A stretch of DNA of 64,000 bases from Pseudomonadota bacterium (GCA_021851325.1 JAJZDZ010000004.1:62001-126000); one strand, 5' to 3'. Positions 42,082 through 51,753 are shown, numbered from the stretch's first letter. Made by a program: numbers and translations. The notes: generated by a model not told the origin, from the sequence alone.

Positions 42082-43479
42082 TTAATGCGCCGAAGCGCGA
42101 CGGACCCGCGCGGGCGCGTAGCGGGCAGAGAGCAAGGCATAAAGGGCGCGCACCCCGTTAAGATCGGGGCCAACCTTCCGTCCAGGCCGTGGCCTGTCAT
42201 TCCAGGCTGGGATATCCAGATGCATCCAGCGCGCTGTTTTCGTAACGAAGCGGTTGAGGAAGAGGGCTGCGGTTATCGCGCCAGCCAGCGTATAGCCGGG
42301 CGCATTGTTGAGATCGGCGATGGAACTGTCGAGTGTATTCTCATAACCGCGCCACAGTGGCAGGCGCCACAGGGGATCGGCCACCGCGTGTCCATGTTGC
42401 TCGAGCGCCTTGGCCAAAGCTTCGTCATCCGTAAAGAAGGGAGGCAATTCCATTCCGGTGGCTGCGCGCGCTGCTCCGGTCAGCGTCGCAATATCGATAA
42501 GGAGGTCCGGTTCTTCTTCATCGGCCAGACTGAGGGCATCGGCCAGCACGAGACGGCCTTCCGCATCGGTATTGCCAATTTCGACGGTCAATCCTTTACG
42601 GCTCCGCAGGACGTCCCCAGGACGATAGGCCGTGCCGGAAACGGCATTTTCGACTGCGGGGACAAGGATACGCAAGCGCACGTCAAGTCCTGCAGCCATG
42701 ATCATGTGACCAAGGGCGAGTACGGCCGCAGCGCCGCCCATGTCCTTCTTCATCGTCAACATGCCTGCAGCCGACTTGAGATCCAGACCCCCACTATCAA
42801 AACAGACCCCCTTGCCAACCAGGGTAAGCTTGGGGGCTCCTCGGTTTCCCCAGATAAGATCAATGAGACAGGGCGGCCGGGCCGATCCGCCCCCCACCGC
42901 CTGGATCATGGGATAGCCCTCGGCGAGGGCTGTCCCCGCAGTGACGCGGCATCTGGCGCGGTGACGCCTTGCCAGGCTGCGGGCCGCAGCTGCGAGATCC
43001 TCAGGTCCCATCTCATTGGCCGGAGTTGCCACCAGATCGCGACCCCAGAACAGCCCCGCAGCGATCCGGCTTACCGCCTCCCCATCGCATCCCTCCGGCA
43101 GCACCAGCTTTGGCGCTGAGCGCGGCGGCGCGGAGCGGTAGCGGGTATAGCTGTAGGTACCGAGCAACCAGCCAAGGGCCGCAAGATCCGCATCCGATGG
43201 CCCTGACGCCAGCCGATAGGTTCCAGCCGGCAGTTTCTCGGCCGCAGTGGCCAGCGCGAGCGGATCCTCATTGCTGCCCAGGCCGAACAGGATTGCGTCC
43301 ATCCGCCCGTCGTCATCAGGGACCGGCAGTATCTCCCCGGCTCTGGCCTGGAACCCCGCATTCTGAGCCCATTGTTCGATGCGATGGCCCCGCGCGCGGA
43401 GCACCGCCCCGCGCTCCTTTGCAGCGACCGCATAAAGTGGGGTCGCGATTTTTGCGCTTTTGACAAGGCAGCTGTGCAT
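42082..43479 (-). CDS. leucyl aminopeptidase family (M17) protein
   Basis: A 465-residue M17 metallopeptidase. Its C-terminal catalytic domain has Val-Gly-Lys-Gly-Val-Cys-Phe-Asp-Ser-Gly-Gly, Met-Lys-Lys-Asp-Met-Gly-Gly-Ala and the signature Asn-Thr-Asp-Ala-Glu-Gly-Arg-Leu, which together carry the two zinc ligands sets and the catalytic Lys and Arg. The N-terminal domain is shorter and more divergent than in PepA. It acts in the cytoplasm on N-terminal residues of peptides. It is first in a two-gene unit with cysQ. Confidence 0.92.
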   Translation of the reverse strand: MHSCLVKSAKIATPLYAVAAKERGAVLRARGHRIEQWAQNAGFQARAGEILPVPDDDGRMDAILFGLGSNEDPLALATAAEKLPAGTYRLASGPSDADLAALGWLLGTYSYTRYRSAPPRSAPKLVLPEGCDGEAVSRIAAGLFWGRDLVATPANEMGPEDLAAAARSLARRHRARCRVTAGTALAEGYPMIQAVGGGSARPPCLIDLIWGNRGAPKLTLVGKGVCFDSGGLDLKSAAGMLTMKKDMGGAAAVLALGHMIMAAGLDVRLRILVPAVENAVSGTAYRPGDVLRSRKGLTVEIGNTDAEGRLVLADALSLADEEEPDLLIDIATLTGAARAATGMELPPFFTDDEALAKALEQHGHAVADPLWRLPLWRGYENTLDSSIADLNNAPGYTLAGAITAALFLNRFVTKTARWMHLDIPAWNDRPRPGRKVGPDLNGVRALYALLSARYAPARVRRASAH

Positions 43480-43549
43480 GAAGACCCTTTGCGTTTACCG
43501 ACGCCCGACCTTAAGTAGCACCGTCGTCGACCGCAAATGAAAGCGCATC

Positions 43550-44200
43550 ATGACCTTTCGGTACACCCTTGTTGTGGGCAGCAAGCAGCTTTCGAGCTGG
43601 AGCCTGCGCCCCTATCTGGCAATGCGGGCAACTGGCGCCCCATTCCAGGAAGTCGTCATCGCTCTCAACCGCCCGCAAACCCACGCTGACATCCTGCGCC
43701 ACTCGCCTTCCGGCAAGGTCCCGGCGCTCAAGATCGAAGAGAACGGCGAAGTTGTGACCGTGTTTGACAGCCTGGCGATCTGCGAAACCCTGGCCGAGCG
43801 GCATCAAGAGGCGGGTTTGTGGCCGGATTTACCGCTCGTCCGAGCCCGCGCGCGCGCCTATGCCTGTGAAATGCATGCGGGGTTTGCGGCCCTGCGCAAA
43901 ACCCTGCCGATGCAGATTGCGAGCCGCTTGCCAACGCCGGAACTCGGTGACGAGGTCAGACAGGACATCGCCCGCGTGACCACGGCCTGGGAGGAGGCGC
44001 TCGTTCGTCATGAAACGGACGGAGGCTTCCTGTTTGGACGGTTCTCAATCGCCGATTGCATGTATGCGCCGGTGGTGAGCCGCTTTGTCACCTATGGGGT
44101 CAGTTTAACTCCCCGCCTTACCCAATACTGCGAACGCATCATGGCGCTTGCGGGCATGCAAGACTGGACCGCTGCGGCCCGCAAGGAACTTGGAGCCTGA
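43550..44200 (+). CDS. glutathione S-transferase family protein
   Basis: A 216-residue protein: an N-terminal thioredoxin-like domain with Ser-Lys-Gln-Leu-Ser-Ser-Trp-Ser-Leu-Arg-Pro (putative catalytic Ser), the cis-proline motif Gly-Lys-Val-Pro-Ala-Leu, and Asp-Ser-Leu-Ala-Ile that binds the gamma-glutamyl group; then an all-helical C-terminal domain with Ser-Ile-Ala-Asp-Cys. The form resembles bacterial GSTs annotated as YfcF/zeta-like. It is divergent from the aminopeptidase gene across 70 bases. Substrate unknown. Confidence 0.88.
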   Translation: MTFRYTLVVGSKQLSSWSLRPYLAMRATGAPFQEVVIALNRPQTHADILRHSPSGKVPALKIEENGEVVTVFDSLAICETLAERHQEAGLWPDLPLVRARARAYACEMHAGFAALRKTLPMQIASRLPTPELGDEVRQDIARVTTAWEEALVRHETDGGFLFGRFSIADCMYAPVVSRFVTYGVSLTPRLTQYCERIMALAGMQDWTAAARKELGA

Positions 44201-44358
44201 TCAGCACCAGACGGCAGTAAGGCGTGCAGGCGGACTAAGATCCAACCGCCACGGTCCAAGGTCGCGCAAGGCGCCTTTTGGCCGATGCGACCCCAGGAAA
44301 TTCAGCCGCACGGGGCAAGTGTCCTGCCATTGGGAAAAGGCAGATTTTCGCGAGACAC

Positions 44359-44373
44359 TTAAGTTTTTATTGA
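44359..44373 (+). promoter_or_regulatory. CtrA-box-like motif upstream of tadD
   Basis: TTAA at 44359-44362 and TTGA at 44370-44373 are seven bases apart, one mismatch from the CtrA consensus TTAA-N7-TTAA. It lies 49 bases before the tadD start, as do similar motifs before other pilus genes in this window. Confidence 0.45.
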
Positions 44374-44421
44374 GGCATCAGGGTCATTATAGAGCACGGA
44401 AAACCCGTCCCTGGTTCCTCA

Positions 44422-45315
44422 ATGCGTCGGCATCTGCTTCGCCTGGCCGTACTTGGCGCAGCCGCCTTGGCGGTAAGTGGCTGTGCAGGCAGTCCTGCGA
44501 CATCGCAGGCCGTCAAGCCCTCAGCTGTGGCGCGCACACAGCCGGCGAAGGGCAGGCCGGGCAAATATCCGCAAAACCTTTCGGGTGAAATCAGTCGGGC
44601 GCGGCAGCTGCGCACGGATGGTCACTACAAGCGGGCTCTGCGCGCGTTGGCGCAGCTGATGTTGCTCTCACCTGACAATCCACAAGTGGTCGGAGAATAT
44701 GGCAAGGACCTGGTCGAGCTGGGTCGGGCCAAGGAATCCCTGGCTTTCCTCGACCGGGCGATCGAACTGAAGCCACATGACTGGTCATACTTGTCTGCCC
44801 GCGGCGTTGCGCAAGACCAGCTCCATGAGACCAAGGCGGCGGCCCAATCCTATCGCGCTGCTTTGGCTATCAGCCCTGATCAGCCCAGTGTTCTCAACAA
44901 TTATGCACTGAACCAGATGATGCAGGGGTACACAGATCAGGCCAAGACCCTGTTCGAGGCAGCGCTCGCGCACGGCGGCAGGGATCCGCGCATTGCCGAG
45001 AACCTGGCGCAGCTAACCCACCCTGCAGCCGCCACCACCAGCACGGTGCCCAGCGCCGTGAAAGCCGCCCCCTCTGCACCGCACCCTGCCGCTTCGGCGC
45101 CTGGCCCCGGGGCTGCGGCCGTGCCAGTCAGCACGCGCAAAGCCGCGGCAATGGTGGTGAAAAAGCTTCCTTCCATTGCGGCGACCGGTAAGCCCGGTCA
45201 GTCCGCGTCGGCCGCGGTAAAGGTCGTCGCCTCCAAGGCACAGCCCGCGTCCCCGAACGCCACTGCAACGCCCTATAAAATTCCGGCCCTGCGGACTGCG
45301 GAAGATAATTACTGA
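44422..45315 (+). CDS. tadD: TPR-repeat pilus lipoprotein, TadD-like
   Basis: A 297-residue protein. The signal peptide ends in the lipobox Val-Ser-Gly-Cys at about residues 18-21. Three to four tetratricopeptide repeats fill about residues 55-195 (for example Ala-Leu-Arg-Ala-Leu-Ala-Gln-Leu and Ser-Leu-Ala-Phe-Leu-Asp-Arg-Ala). The last 100 residues are an Ala/Pro/Ser/Val-rich, low-complexity tail, longer than in most TadD proteins. TadD helps secretin assembly in Tad pili. It lies 1.7 kb from the main operon, on the other strand. The ATG has no clear ribosome-binding site. Confidence 0.78.
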   Translation: MRRHLLRLAVLGAAALAVSGCAGSPATSQAVKPSAVARTQPAKGRPGKYPQNLSGEISRARQLRTDGHYKRALRALAQLMLLSPDNPQVVGEYGKDLVELGRAKESLAFLDRAIELKPHDWSYLSARGVAQDQLHETKAAAQSYRAALAISPDQPSVLNNYALNQMMQGYTDQAKTLFEAALAHGGRDPRIAENLAQLTHPAAATTSTVPSAVKAAPSAPHPAASAPGPGAAAVPVSTRKAAAMVVKKLPSIAATGKPGQSASAAVKVVASKAQPASPNATATPYKIPALRTAEDNY

Positions 45316-45327
45316 CACCAGGTTCAT

Positions 45328-46248
45328 TTAAGACGTCAGGGCGCCGGCCTGCCTCAACCGTCGTGGAATGGCGTCCGCAAGGACTTCGATCAGGGTGCGC
45401 AGGCGTCTTGAGGGTGGACGATCCGGCAGCCACACAGCGCTGATCGGCCCGTTTTCGAGGCTGATCCCAGGCAACAGACGAACCAGTTCACCACGGGTGA
45501 TAGCTTCGGCAACACAAAACAATGGCAGGCGCGACACGCCAAGACCAGCCTTAGCAGCATCGAGCATCACATCGGTACTGTTAACTGTGAGCCGCGGTTC
45601 AACAGTGATACTGCGTGCCGGACCAGACTCGCTATCAAAGCGCCACTGATGAGGCATCGCCGCATTGCCATAAGCAAGAACCTTATGCTGGCTCAGATCT
45701 TCGATCGTTTGAGGCGCCCCGGTGCGCGCCACGTAATCAGGACTTGCCACCAATACCATTGTGGCGGCGCAAATTTTGCGCGCGATCAAGGCTGAATCCG
45801 AAAGCCGCCCGATGCGGATTGCCAGATCGTAGCCGCCGCCCCGGATATCGACCCAGCGGTCGTCACAGTCCAGGGTGAGCAGCACTCCAGGATGATCGAC
45901 GGCAAAGCGGACAAACAGATCACTGAGATAGAGTCGGGTGAACGTTAGTGGCGCGGCCACCCGCAGTGGGCCGCGCAGCGGTCCCTCATCCGCAGCGCTT
46001 TCCTCCAGCGCGGCATCAAGTTCAGCAATGATGCGTTTGGAACGCAGGTAAAACGCTTCACCAGCATCGGTTGGCTGGCTGGCACGCGAGGAACGACGGA
46101 TCAGCTCCGCACCAGCAATCGCCTCCAACTCTGCCAGACGTTTGGAGGCAACCGACTTGGCGATTCCAAGCCGTCTTGCGGCTGGGCTGACACCCCCGCC
46201 CTCGACGATGGCGATAAAGGTGGTGATGGCATCGAGACTGGGCTTCAT
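45328..46248 (-). CDS. LysR family transcriptional regulator
   Basis: A 306-residue regulator: N-terminal winged helix with Phe-Ile-Ala-Ile-Val-Glu-Gly-Gly-Gly-Val-Ser-Pro-Ala-Ala-Arg-Arg-Leu and Ser-Val-Ala-Ser-Lys-Arg-Leu-Ala-Glu-Leu-Glu, then the two-lobed effector domain. It resembles the CrgA/DhcR-like LysR subgroup that often controls divergent oxidoreductase genes. wrbA is divergent 98 bases away, and a palindrome sits at its own start. It ends 12 bases from the convergent tadD gene. Confidence 0.9.
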   Translation of the reverse strand: MKPSLDAITTFIAIVEGGGVSPAARRLGIAKSVASKRLAELEAIAGAELIRRSSRASQPTDAGEAFYLRSKRIIAELDAALEESAADEGPLRGPLRVAAPLTFTRLYLSDLFVRFAVDHPGVLLTLDCDDRWVDIRGGGYDLAIRIGRLSDSALIARKICAATMVLVASPDYVARTGAPQTIEDLSQHKVLAYGNAAMPHQWRFDSESGPARSITVEPRLTVNSTDVMLDAAKAGLGVSRLPLFCVAEAITRGELVRLLPGISLENGPISAVWLPDRPPSRRLRTLIEVLADAIPRRLRQAGALTS

Positions 46249-46249
46249 C

Positions 46250-46266
46250 GTTCGGTAAATTCGAAC
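46250..46266. promoter_or_regulatory. palindrome at the LysR start, possible operator
   Basis: GTTCG at 46250-46254 and CGAAC at 46262-46266 flank a seven-base A+T-rich spacer. LysR regulators bind interrupted palindromes of this size, and this one lies directly upstream of the lysR start, 81 bases from wrbA. Autoregulation and control of wrbA would fit. Confidence 0.45.
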
Positions 46267-46346
46267 ATCAGAGTTCCATTCGGACGCCTAGCACGAATGG
46301 ACTTGTGACGCCATCTTCTGAGCTGTTCTAACCCAGGAGGCGGTAT

Positions 46347-46943
46347 ATGACCAAAGTCCTAATTCTCTATCACTCCAGCTATGGCCACATCGAGCGCATG
46401 GCCAAGGCAGTCGCCGAAGGGGCCACCGAGGCGGGCGCAGAGGTTGCCATCCGCCGGGTGCCAGAGCTGATGAACGAGGAACATGCCCGGCAGGCGGGCA
46501 TGAAGTGGCAGCAGGAAGCCCAGTTCGCCCGTGTCGAAGAGCTCCCAGACTACGATGCCATCATCGTCGGCACGCCGACCCGCTTTGGCAACATGGCAGC
46601 GCAAATGCGCAATTTCTGGGATATGACCGGGCCTTTGTGGGCCAAAGGCTCACTCATCGGAAAGGTAGGCTCGGCCTTCACATCTTCCGCAACCGGCGGC
46701 GGCAATGAGGCGACGATCCTGACCGTCATCCCCACCCTGATTCATCATGGCATGATCTATGTCGGGGTTCCCTACAGCGTCAGTGAGTTGCTCGACATTT
46801 CCGAAGTGCGGGGCGGTTCTCCTTACGGTGCGGCCACGATGGCCGGCGGTGACGGCTCACGCCAGCCAAGCGCCAAGGAGCTTGCGATTGCCAAGGCCCA
46901 GGGCCGGCGTGTTGCCGAGGTGGCGACGAAACTGAAGGGGTAG
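46347..46943 (+). CDS. wrbA: NAD(P)H:quinone oxidoreductase WrbA
   Basis: A 198-residue flavodoxin-fold protein of the normal WrbA length. The FMN phosphate loop is Tyr-His-Ser-Ser-Tyr-Gly-His-Ile near residues 8-15; further marks are Gly-Thr-Pro-Thr-Arg-Phe-Gly-Asn-Met near 75-83 and Gly-Gly-Gly-Asn-Glu near 118. WrbA reduces quinones by two electrons, avoiding semiquinones. AGGAGG lies six bases before the ATG. The divergent LysR gene is its probable regulator. Confidence 0.95.
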   Translation: MTKVLILYHSSYGHIERMAKAVAEGATEAGAEVAIRRVPELMNEEHARQAGMKWQQEAQFARVEELPDYDAIIVGTPTRFGNMAAQMRNFWDMTGPLWAKGSLIGKVGSAFTSSATGGGNEATILTVIPTLIHHGMIYVGVPYSVSELLDISEVRGGSPYGAATMAGGDGSRQPSAKELAIAKAQGRRVAEVATKLKG

Positions 46944-46990
46944 CGAGGGAGCGGACCATCTCACCGTCCGCCCCAGATCCTCCTGCCTAC

Positions 46991-47028
46991 GTCCGTGCCC
47001 TCCGACCACGCCAACGGCGGGCACGGAC
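46991..47028. terminator. inverted repeat between convergent wrbA and tadC
   Basis: GTCCGTGCCC at 46991-47000 and GGGCACGGAC at 47019-47028 form a perfect 10-base stem; three further pairs are possible inside the 18-base loop. It lies between two convergent genes, where a two-way terminator is expected, but neither strand has a good T run. Confidence 0.5.
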
Positions 47029-47045
47029 AAGGGCCCAACGCACAC

Positions 47046-48023
47046 TCAGTGCATCAGGTGCATAACCCGCATCGCGGCCGGACCCAGAATGACGATAAAG
47101 AGACTGGGCAGGAAAAAGACAATCATCGGCACGGTCAGCTTTGCCGGCAATGCGGCAGCCTTGCGCTCGGCCTCCTGCATCCGCATCTCCCGGTTCTCCT
47201 GAGCCGTCACCCGCAACGCCTGGCCCAGCGGCGTCCCGTAGCGTTCAGCCTGATTTAGCGCAGCCGCCACCGCCTTCACTCCGCTATGCCCGCAGCGTTT
47301 GGCCAGGTTCTCGAAGGCCTGCCGCCGGTCCGGCAGATATGACAGCTCCGCAGTAGTGAGCGCAAACTCTTCTGCCAACTCCACCGACTGAGATCCGATT
47401 TCGCTCGCAACACGTGTGAAGGCCGCCTCGATCGACATCCCGGACTCGACGCAGATCAGCAGCAGATCCAGCGCATCGGGAAAGGCTCTCATGATTGATT
47501 CCTGCCGGCGCTGGATCTTGTTGGTGACGAACAGGTCCGGAAGGTAGTAGCCAAACCCGGCCGCCAGAAACGACGCGACGAGCTTTTCGCTAGCAGACCA
47601 CGACAGATGCAGCACCACGAACAGATAGAACAGAGACACCGCGAACACGATAAACGGCATCACAAATCGGAAAAACATGAAGGCAATCAGCGGAGCCTGA
47701 CCGCGGTAGCCGGCCCTGATCAACTTGTCCCGGGTGCTGTTGGTCTCCATGATCCTTGACAGCCTGAGACGATCGACCGTGCTCTTCATAAAGCTGACTG
47801 GCTCACTTCTCAGCCCCCGCTTGCCTTTCTTCAACGTGGCATGATGGCGTGCCCGAAGTTCATCCCGTCGTTCGGCCACGGACTTCATACGTGCTGCCAG
47901 TGCATTGCGTTCCATAAGAGGAATGCCAATCGTCACAATCGTGGCAAACGCCAGTACCGCCGTCAAAACCGTAACCACGAATTGCAGATTGAACAGCAAG
48001 GCAATGAGATGATGTATGCCCAT
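47046..48023 (-). CDS. tadC: Tad pilus inner-membrane platform protein TadC
   Basis: A 325-residue type II secretion F-like protein with hydrophobic helices at about residues 10-32, 100-145 and at the C terminus (about 295-320). The F domain (about 165-290) has Ala-Phe-Pro-Asp-Ala-Leu-Asp-Leu-Leu-Leu-Ile-Cys-Val-Glu-Ser-Gly and Gly-Thr-Pro-Leu-Gly-Gln-Ala-Leu-Arg, typical of TadC. It works with TadB under the CpaF motor. It is the last gene of the operon, starting nine bases after tadB. Confidence 0.92.
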   Translation of the reverse strand: MGIHHLIALLFNLQFVVTVLTAVLAFATIVTIGIPLMERNALAARMKSVAERRDELRARHHATLKKGKRGLRSEPVSFMKSTVDRLRLSRIMETNSTRDKLIRAGYRGQAPLIAFMFFRFVMPFIVFAVSLFYLFVVLHLSWSASEKLVASFLAAGFGYYLPDLFVTNKIQRRQESIMRAFPDALDLLLICVESGMSIEAAFTRVASEIGSQSVELAEEFALTTAELSYLPDRRQAFENLAKRCGHSGVKAVAAALNQAERYGTPLGQALRVTAQENREMRMQEAERKAAALPAKLTVPMIVFFLPSLFIVILGPAAMRVMHLMH

Positions 48024-48032
48024 GCTAGCCTC

Positions 48033-49010
48033 TCAATGCTTGAAGGTGATCATGCGTTGCATGACAAATATGCCGCAACTCATCCATAATACGCACGCCG
48101 TCAACATCAGATTGCCCGTTCGGGTCGTGAACAGCGGCAGAATGTAGTTCGGCGACGACATATACACCATGAGTGCCACGCTGGGAGGCAGTGACCCAAT
48201 TATCATCGCCGACGCCTTGGCTTCCGAACTCATCGCCCGGATTTTCCCCTGCAAGCGCTTGCGATCACGCAACACCGTTGAAAGGTTGCTCAATGCTTCC
48301 GAAAGATTACCTCCCGTTCGCGCCTGGATCGTCATCACAATACCGAAGAAATTGACCTCCGCTGTCGGCATACGTTCATACATACGCCGTACACCCTGCT
48401 CGAGCGTAACCCCAACTTTAAGACTCTCAACCAGCTGATCAAATTCGCCCGAGACCGGCTGCGGCATTTCGCGGGCAACGATTTTCAGCGCCTCATTGGT
48501 GGGAAGACCCGATTTGACACTGCGAACAATGACGTCAATCGCATTGGCGAACTCAGCGGTAAAGGCCTTTTGCCGGCGTGACCTAAGGAACAGGAGCAGC
48601 CAGCGCGGCAAACCGAGACCGGCAGCAAAAGCGCTAAACACCGTAGCCAACAGCGAAAAGTGAGAAATCTCACAGGCGGCCGCTGCGATCAGTCCGGAAA
48701 ATCCTGACACAACATAAAACGTACGCGGGTCCATCTTGAGCCCGGCTTGCTCGATGCGTTTACGCATACTGGGCCGGACTTTGTTAGCCTTCTGCTGCTT
48801 TTCCAGATCTTTGAGCAAAGCGGACACGCTCTTGCGCCGCTGCTGCACATCTGCGCCCCCCCGTGCGGCCGGGCTTGCTGGAGCGGCGTTACCTCCTCGC
48901 GCAACAGCAATGACCCGCTTCTGCGCACGCCCGCTGCCAGGAGTCATAACCGCATACGCCAGTCCACCCACCGAAACAAATATGAGTGCGAACAAACCCA
49001 CTGTCATCAT
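48033..49010 (-). CDS. tadB: Tad pilus inner-membrane platform protein TadB
   Basis: A 325-residue F-like membrane protein: one N-terminal helix, two central helices near 100-145 and a C-terminal helix pair. The F domain has Phe-Ala-Asn-Ala-Ile-Asp-Val-Ile-Val-Arg-Ser-Val-Lys-Ser-Gly-Leu-Pro and Gly-Gly-Asn-Leu-Ser-Glu-Ala-Leu-Ser-Asn-Leu, as in TadB. A TTG at 49016 opens the frame, but ATG at 49010 has GAGGTGA seven bases upstream and is preferred. cpaF ends seven bases before it. Confidence 0.92.
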   Translation of the reverse strand: MMTVGLFALIFVSVGGLAYAVMTPGSGRAQKRVIAVARGGNAAPASPAARGGADVQQRRKSVSALLKDLEKQQKANKVRPSMRKRIEQAGLKMDPRTFYVVSGFSGLIAAAACEISHFSLLATVFSAFAAGLGLPRWLLLFLRSRRQKAFTAEFANAIDVIVRSVKSGLPTNEALKIVAREMPQPVSGEFDQLVESLKVGVTLEQGVRRMYERMPTAEVNFFGIVMTIQARTGGNLSEALSNLSTVLRDRKRLQGKIRAMSSEAKASAMIIGSLPPSVALMVYMSSPNYILPLFTTRTGNLMLTACVLWMSCGIFVMQRMITFKH

Positions 49011-49017
49011 TGTCAAA

Positions 49018-50490
49018 TCACCTCAAGCCGCCAGCCGACTGCAATTCGTCCAGTGCTTCCGCAAGTTCCGCCTCAAGTCCGTAATAGCGTGCCCGCTCCC
49101 AGAATGCGGGACGCACGATTCCTGTCCCCACGTGTGTTCCCTTGATCCGGCCTGCTTCGTCTTCGCCCGTGATGTCGTAGTTGAGCAGATCCTGGGTAAT
49201 GACGACCTCCCCTTCCATGCCGATCACTTCCGTAACGTGAGTTATACGCCGCGAACCATCGCGCAGCCGTTCCGCCTGAATGATGACGTCGATTGAGGCA
49301 ACGATCATCTCGCGGATAGTCCGCGTCGGAAGCTGAAACCCGCCCATCGTAATCATTGACTCAAGACGCGAAAGAGCTTCACGAGGTGAATTGGCATGCA
49401 ACGTACCCATGGAACCGTCATGGCCAGTATTCATTGCCTGCAGGAGATCAAACGCCTCCGGACCACGCACTTCACCGACGATGATCCGTTCCGGGCGCAT
49501 GCGCAGGCAGTTGCGCACCAGATCGCGCATCGTAATCTGACCCTGACCCTCGAGATTTGGCGGCCGCGTTTCCAGGCGTACGACGTGTGGTTGCTGCAGC
49601 TGCAGTTCAGCGGCATCTTCACAGGTAACCACACGTTCATCCTGCTCAATAAAAGCAGTGAGACAGTTTAGCAGGGTCGTCTTTCCAGACCCGGTTCCGC
49701 CGGAGATCAGCACATTGCATCTAGAGCGACCAATAATTTTTAGGACGTTGGCTCCCGCCGGACTGATCGATCCGAAGCGGACAAGATCTTCGAGCTTCAG
49801 TTTGTCCTTCTTGAACTTGCGTATGGTTAGCGTCGGCCCGTCCAGGGCCAACGGTGGCGCAATGACGTTCACGCGCGAGCCATCCAGCAGTCTGGCATCG
49901 CAGATCGGCGAACTCTCGTCGACCCGACGGCCCACCTGGCTGACTATCCTCTGGCAGATGTTCATGAGCTGGGCATTGTCACGAAATCTGATATCAGTCA
50001 GCTGAACCTTACCGTCAACTTCAATGAAGACGCGATCCGCTCCGTTGACCATGATATCAGCAATATCATCGCGTGCGAGCAATGGCTCGAGTGGCCCATA
50101 GCCGAGAACATCATTGCAGATGTCCTGCAGCAGGTGCTCCTGTTCGGCGATCGACATGACCACCGACTTGATCGAAATGATCTCATTGACAATGTCGCGG
50201 ATTTCTTCGCGTGCTGATGCCGCATCCAGCTGCGCCAGCTGCGCCAAGTCTATACTGTCGATGAGGGCATTAAATATGGTTGTCTTAACCGCATAATAAT
50301 CCCCCGACCGCGTCTCCGGGAGCGCCGATTTGACCACAGGACTCGCCGGCGGGGGGGCAGTTTCAGCTTTTGGCGCCAGGCGTGAAACCGCTACCGGAGG
50401 GACTTCGGGTAACGCAGCCGGGGATGGCGCCCGTGCACTCGCCGCAGGACGGGCAGGCAGTTCCGAGATGGCTGAACGCTTGCCAAACAT
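49018..50490 (-). CDS. cpaF: Tad pilus assembly ATPase CpaF/TadA
   Basis: A 490-residue secretion ATPase. A variable, Pro/Ala-rich N-terminal tail of about 60 residues precedes the N domain (70-240). The Walker A loop is Gly-Gly-Thr-Gly-Ser-Gly-Lys-Thr at 264-271, and the Walker B and His-box regions follow (Glu-Asp-Ala-Ala-Glu-Leu, Gly-Glu-Val-Arg-Gly-Pro-Glu, and Thr-Gly-His-Asp-Gly-Ser near 360). CpaF hexamers power pilus extension and retraction. It starts three bases after cpaE. Confidence 0.95.
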   Translation of the reverse strand: MFGKRSAISELPARPAASARAPSPAALPEVPPVAVSRLAPKAETAPPPASPVVKSALPETRSGDYYAVKTTIFNALIDSIDLAQLAQLDAASAREEIRDIVNEIISIKSVVMSIAEQEHLLQDICNDVLGYGPLEPLLARDDIADIMVNGADRVFIEVDGKVQLTDIRFRDNAQLMNICQRIVSQVGRRVDESSPICDARLLDGSRVNVIAPPLALDGPTLTIRKFKKDKLKLEDLVRFGSISPAGANVLKIIGRSRCNVLISGGTGSGKTTLLNCLTAFIEQDERVVTCEDAAELQLQQPHVVRLETRPPNLEGQGQITMRDLVRNCLRMRPERIIVGEVRGPEAFDLLQAMNTGHDGSMGTLHANSPREALSRLESMITMGGFQLPTRTIREMIVASIDVIIQAERLRDGSRRITHVTEVIGMEGEVVITQDLLNYDITGEDEAGRIKGTHVGTGIVRPAFWERARYYGLEAELAEALDELQSAGGLR

Positions 50491-50493
50491 GGA

Positions 50494-51753
50494 TCAGGCC
50501 CGTTTGCGCCCCATCAATAGCGACAGCAGAGGATTGACGGCTTTTGTCGACGCCATGCCACCCCGTCCCGTCAACGCTCCGGCAAGCTGCGCAAGGGCAA
50601 GGCTAACTGCCGCATTCGGCTGGCTCTCAAACACCATCTGACCGTTATTCGACGCAGAGCCGAAAAGAGCAGGCTCGAATGGAAGCACAAGCGAAGGATT
50701 GAGCTCCAATGCTTGACCAAAATCCTTGATCGGGATCTGCGGGCGCTTGGGAATTCCATCCTGGTTTAGGACGAGCTTGGGCGGCGAGTCATTGCGGCGG
50801 CCCTGCCTCAGGAGCTCACACATGCCCCTCGCATTTCTTAGAGCAGGCAAGTCCGGAGTAGCGACAATCACAATGTCGTCTGAGTGCAGCAGAAGTTGTC
50901 GGACCCAAGGTGACCAGACGTGTGGCAGGTCAAGAACGACGCAAGGTGAAACCGCACGAACGGCATCAATAACCGCAGTGAAAGCCTCTGGGGCAGTCTC
51001 ATATTCGCGTTCGAGCATGGCCGGCGCGCTGAACAGAGAAAGTCGCTCTCCAACCTTCTGCAGAACCCGGTCAAGGAGAACCTCATCAAGTCTTTCGGGT
51101 GCGGCCAACGCGTCCGCAACCCCTTGTCCGGGGTCTTCATCAAAATTGAGGCTCGCCGTACCAAATGGCAGGTCCAGATCCACCAGAACTGTACTAACGC
51201 CCAGCTGTTCGGCGATATACCAGGCGATATTGTGGGATATTGTCGATGCGCCGGCACCACCACGGGCGGCGATAAAGCTGATGACCCGCCCAATCGGCGC
51301 ACCATCCGGATCGAGATACAGCCCAGAAACAGTCTCGATTAAATGCAGCGGCTTCACTGGTCCAACAAGATACTCACTGACCCCACGGCGCATGAGCTCG
51401 CGGTACAGCTCGACATCGTTTGCTCGCCCGATGACGATGACCTTGGTCGCCGGGTCGCATACTTCCGCCAGGCGATCGATCTCGGCAAGTGCCTCGGCGC
51501 CGTGTAGGGCCGTTTCAACGATAAGCAGATTAGGGGTGATCTGCCCCGTATAGTGATTAACTGCTTCGCTTATGCCACCAAGCTCTATTTTCAGGGTTGC
51601 CTTTGCCAGGCGACGATCCTCGGCCGCGAGCTGTAGGGCGGACTGGTTCTCACCAGAGTCGCAGAATGCGTGCATGGTGATGCGCGGTACGGGACGTTCG
51701 TGCGGCGCCGTGCCAGAAAATTCCCGATCGCCTCTGTCCATCGGCTTAGCCAT
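50494..51753 (-). CDS. cpaE: Tad pilus localisation ATPase CpaE/TadZ
   Basis: A 419-residue protein. A receiver-like domain without the phospho-acceptor set lies at about 75-140 and a MinD/ParA-type ATPase domain at 155-400. The P-loop reads Ala-Arg-Gly-Gly-Ala-Gly-Ala-Ser-Thr at 163-171, so the signature lysine of deviant Walker A motifs is an arginine and the usual Lys before Ser/Thr is Ala. Walker B is Leu-Val-Asp-Leu-Asp-Leu. CpaE places the pilus machine at the pole in Caulobacter. GAGGAGA precedes the ATG. Confidence 0.9.
   Translation of the reverse strand: MAKPMDRGDREFSGTAPHERPVPRITMHAFCDSGENQSALQLAAEDRRLAKATLKIELGGISEAVNHYTGQITPNLLIVETALHGAEALAEIDRLAEVCDPATKVIVIGRANDVELYRELMRRGVSEYLVGPVKPLHLIETVSGLYLDPDGAPIGRVISFIAARGGAGASTISHNIAWYIAEQLGVSTVLVDLDLPFGTASLNFDEDPGQGVADALAAPERLDEVLLDRVLQKVGERLSLFSAPAMLEREYETAPEAFTAVIDAVRAVSPCVVLDLPHVWSPWVRQLLLHSDDIVIVATPDLPALRNARGMCELLRQGRRNDSPPKLVLNQDGIPKRPQIPIKDFGQALELNPSLVLPFEPALFGSASNNGQMVFESQPNAAVSLALAQLAGALTGRGGMASTKAVNPLLSLLMGRKRA

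Noticed and set aside
42070-43119. 349-codon plus-strand frame over the aminopeptidase gene
   Set aside because: It is the shadow of an M17 gene with all catalytic motifs on the other strand.
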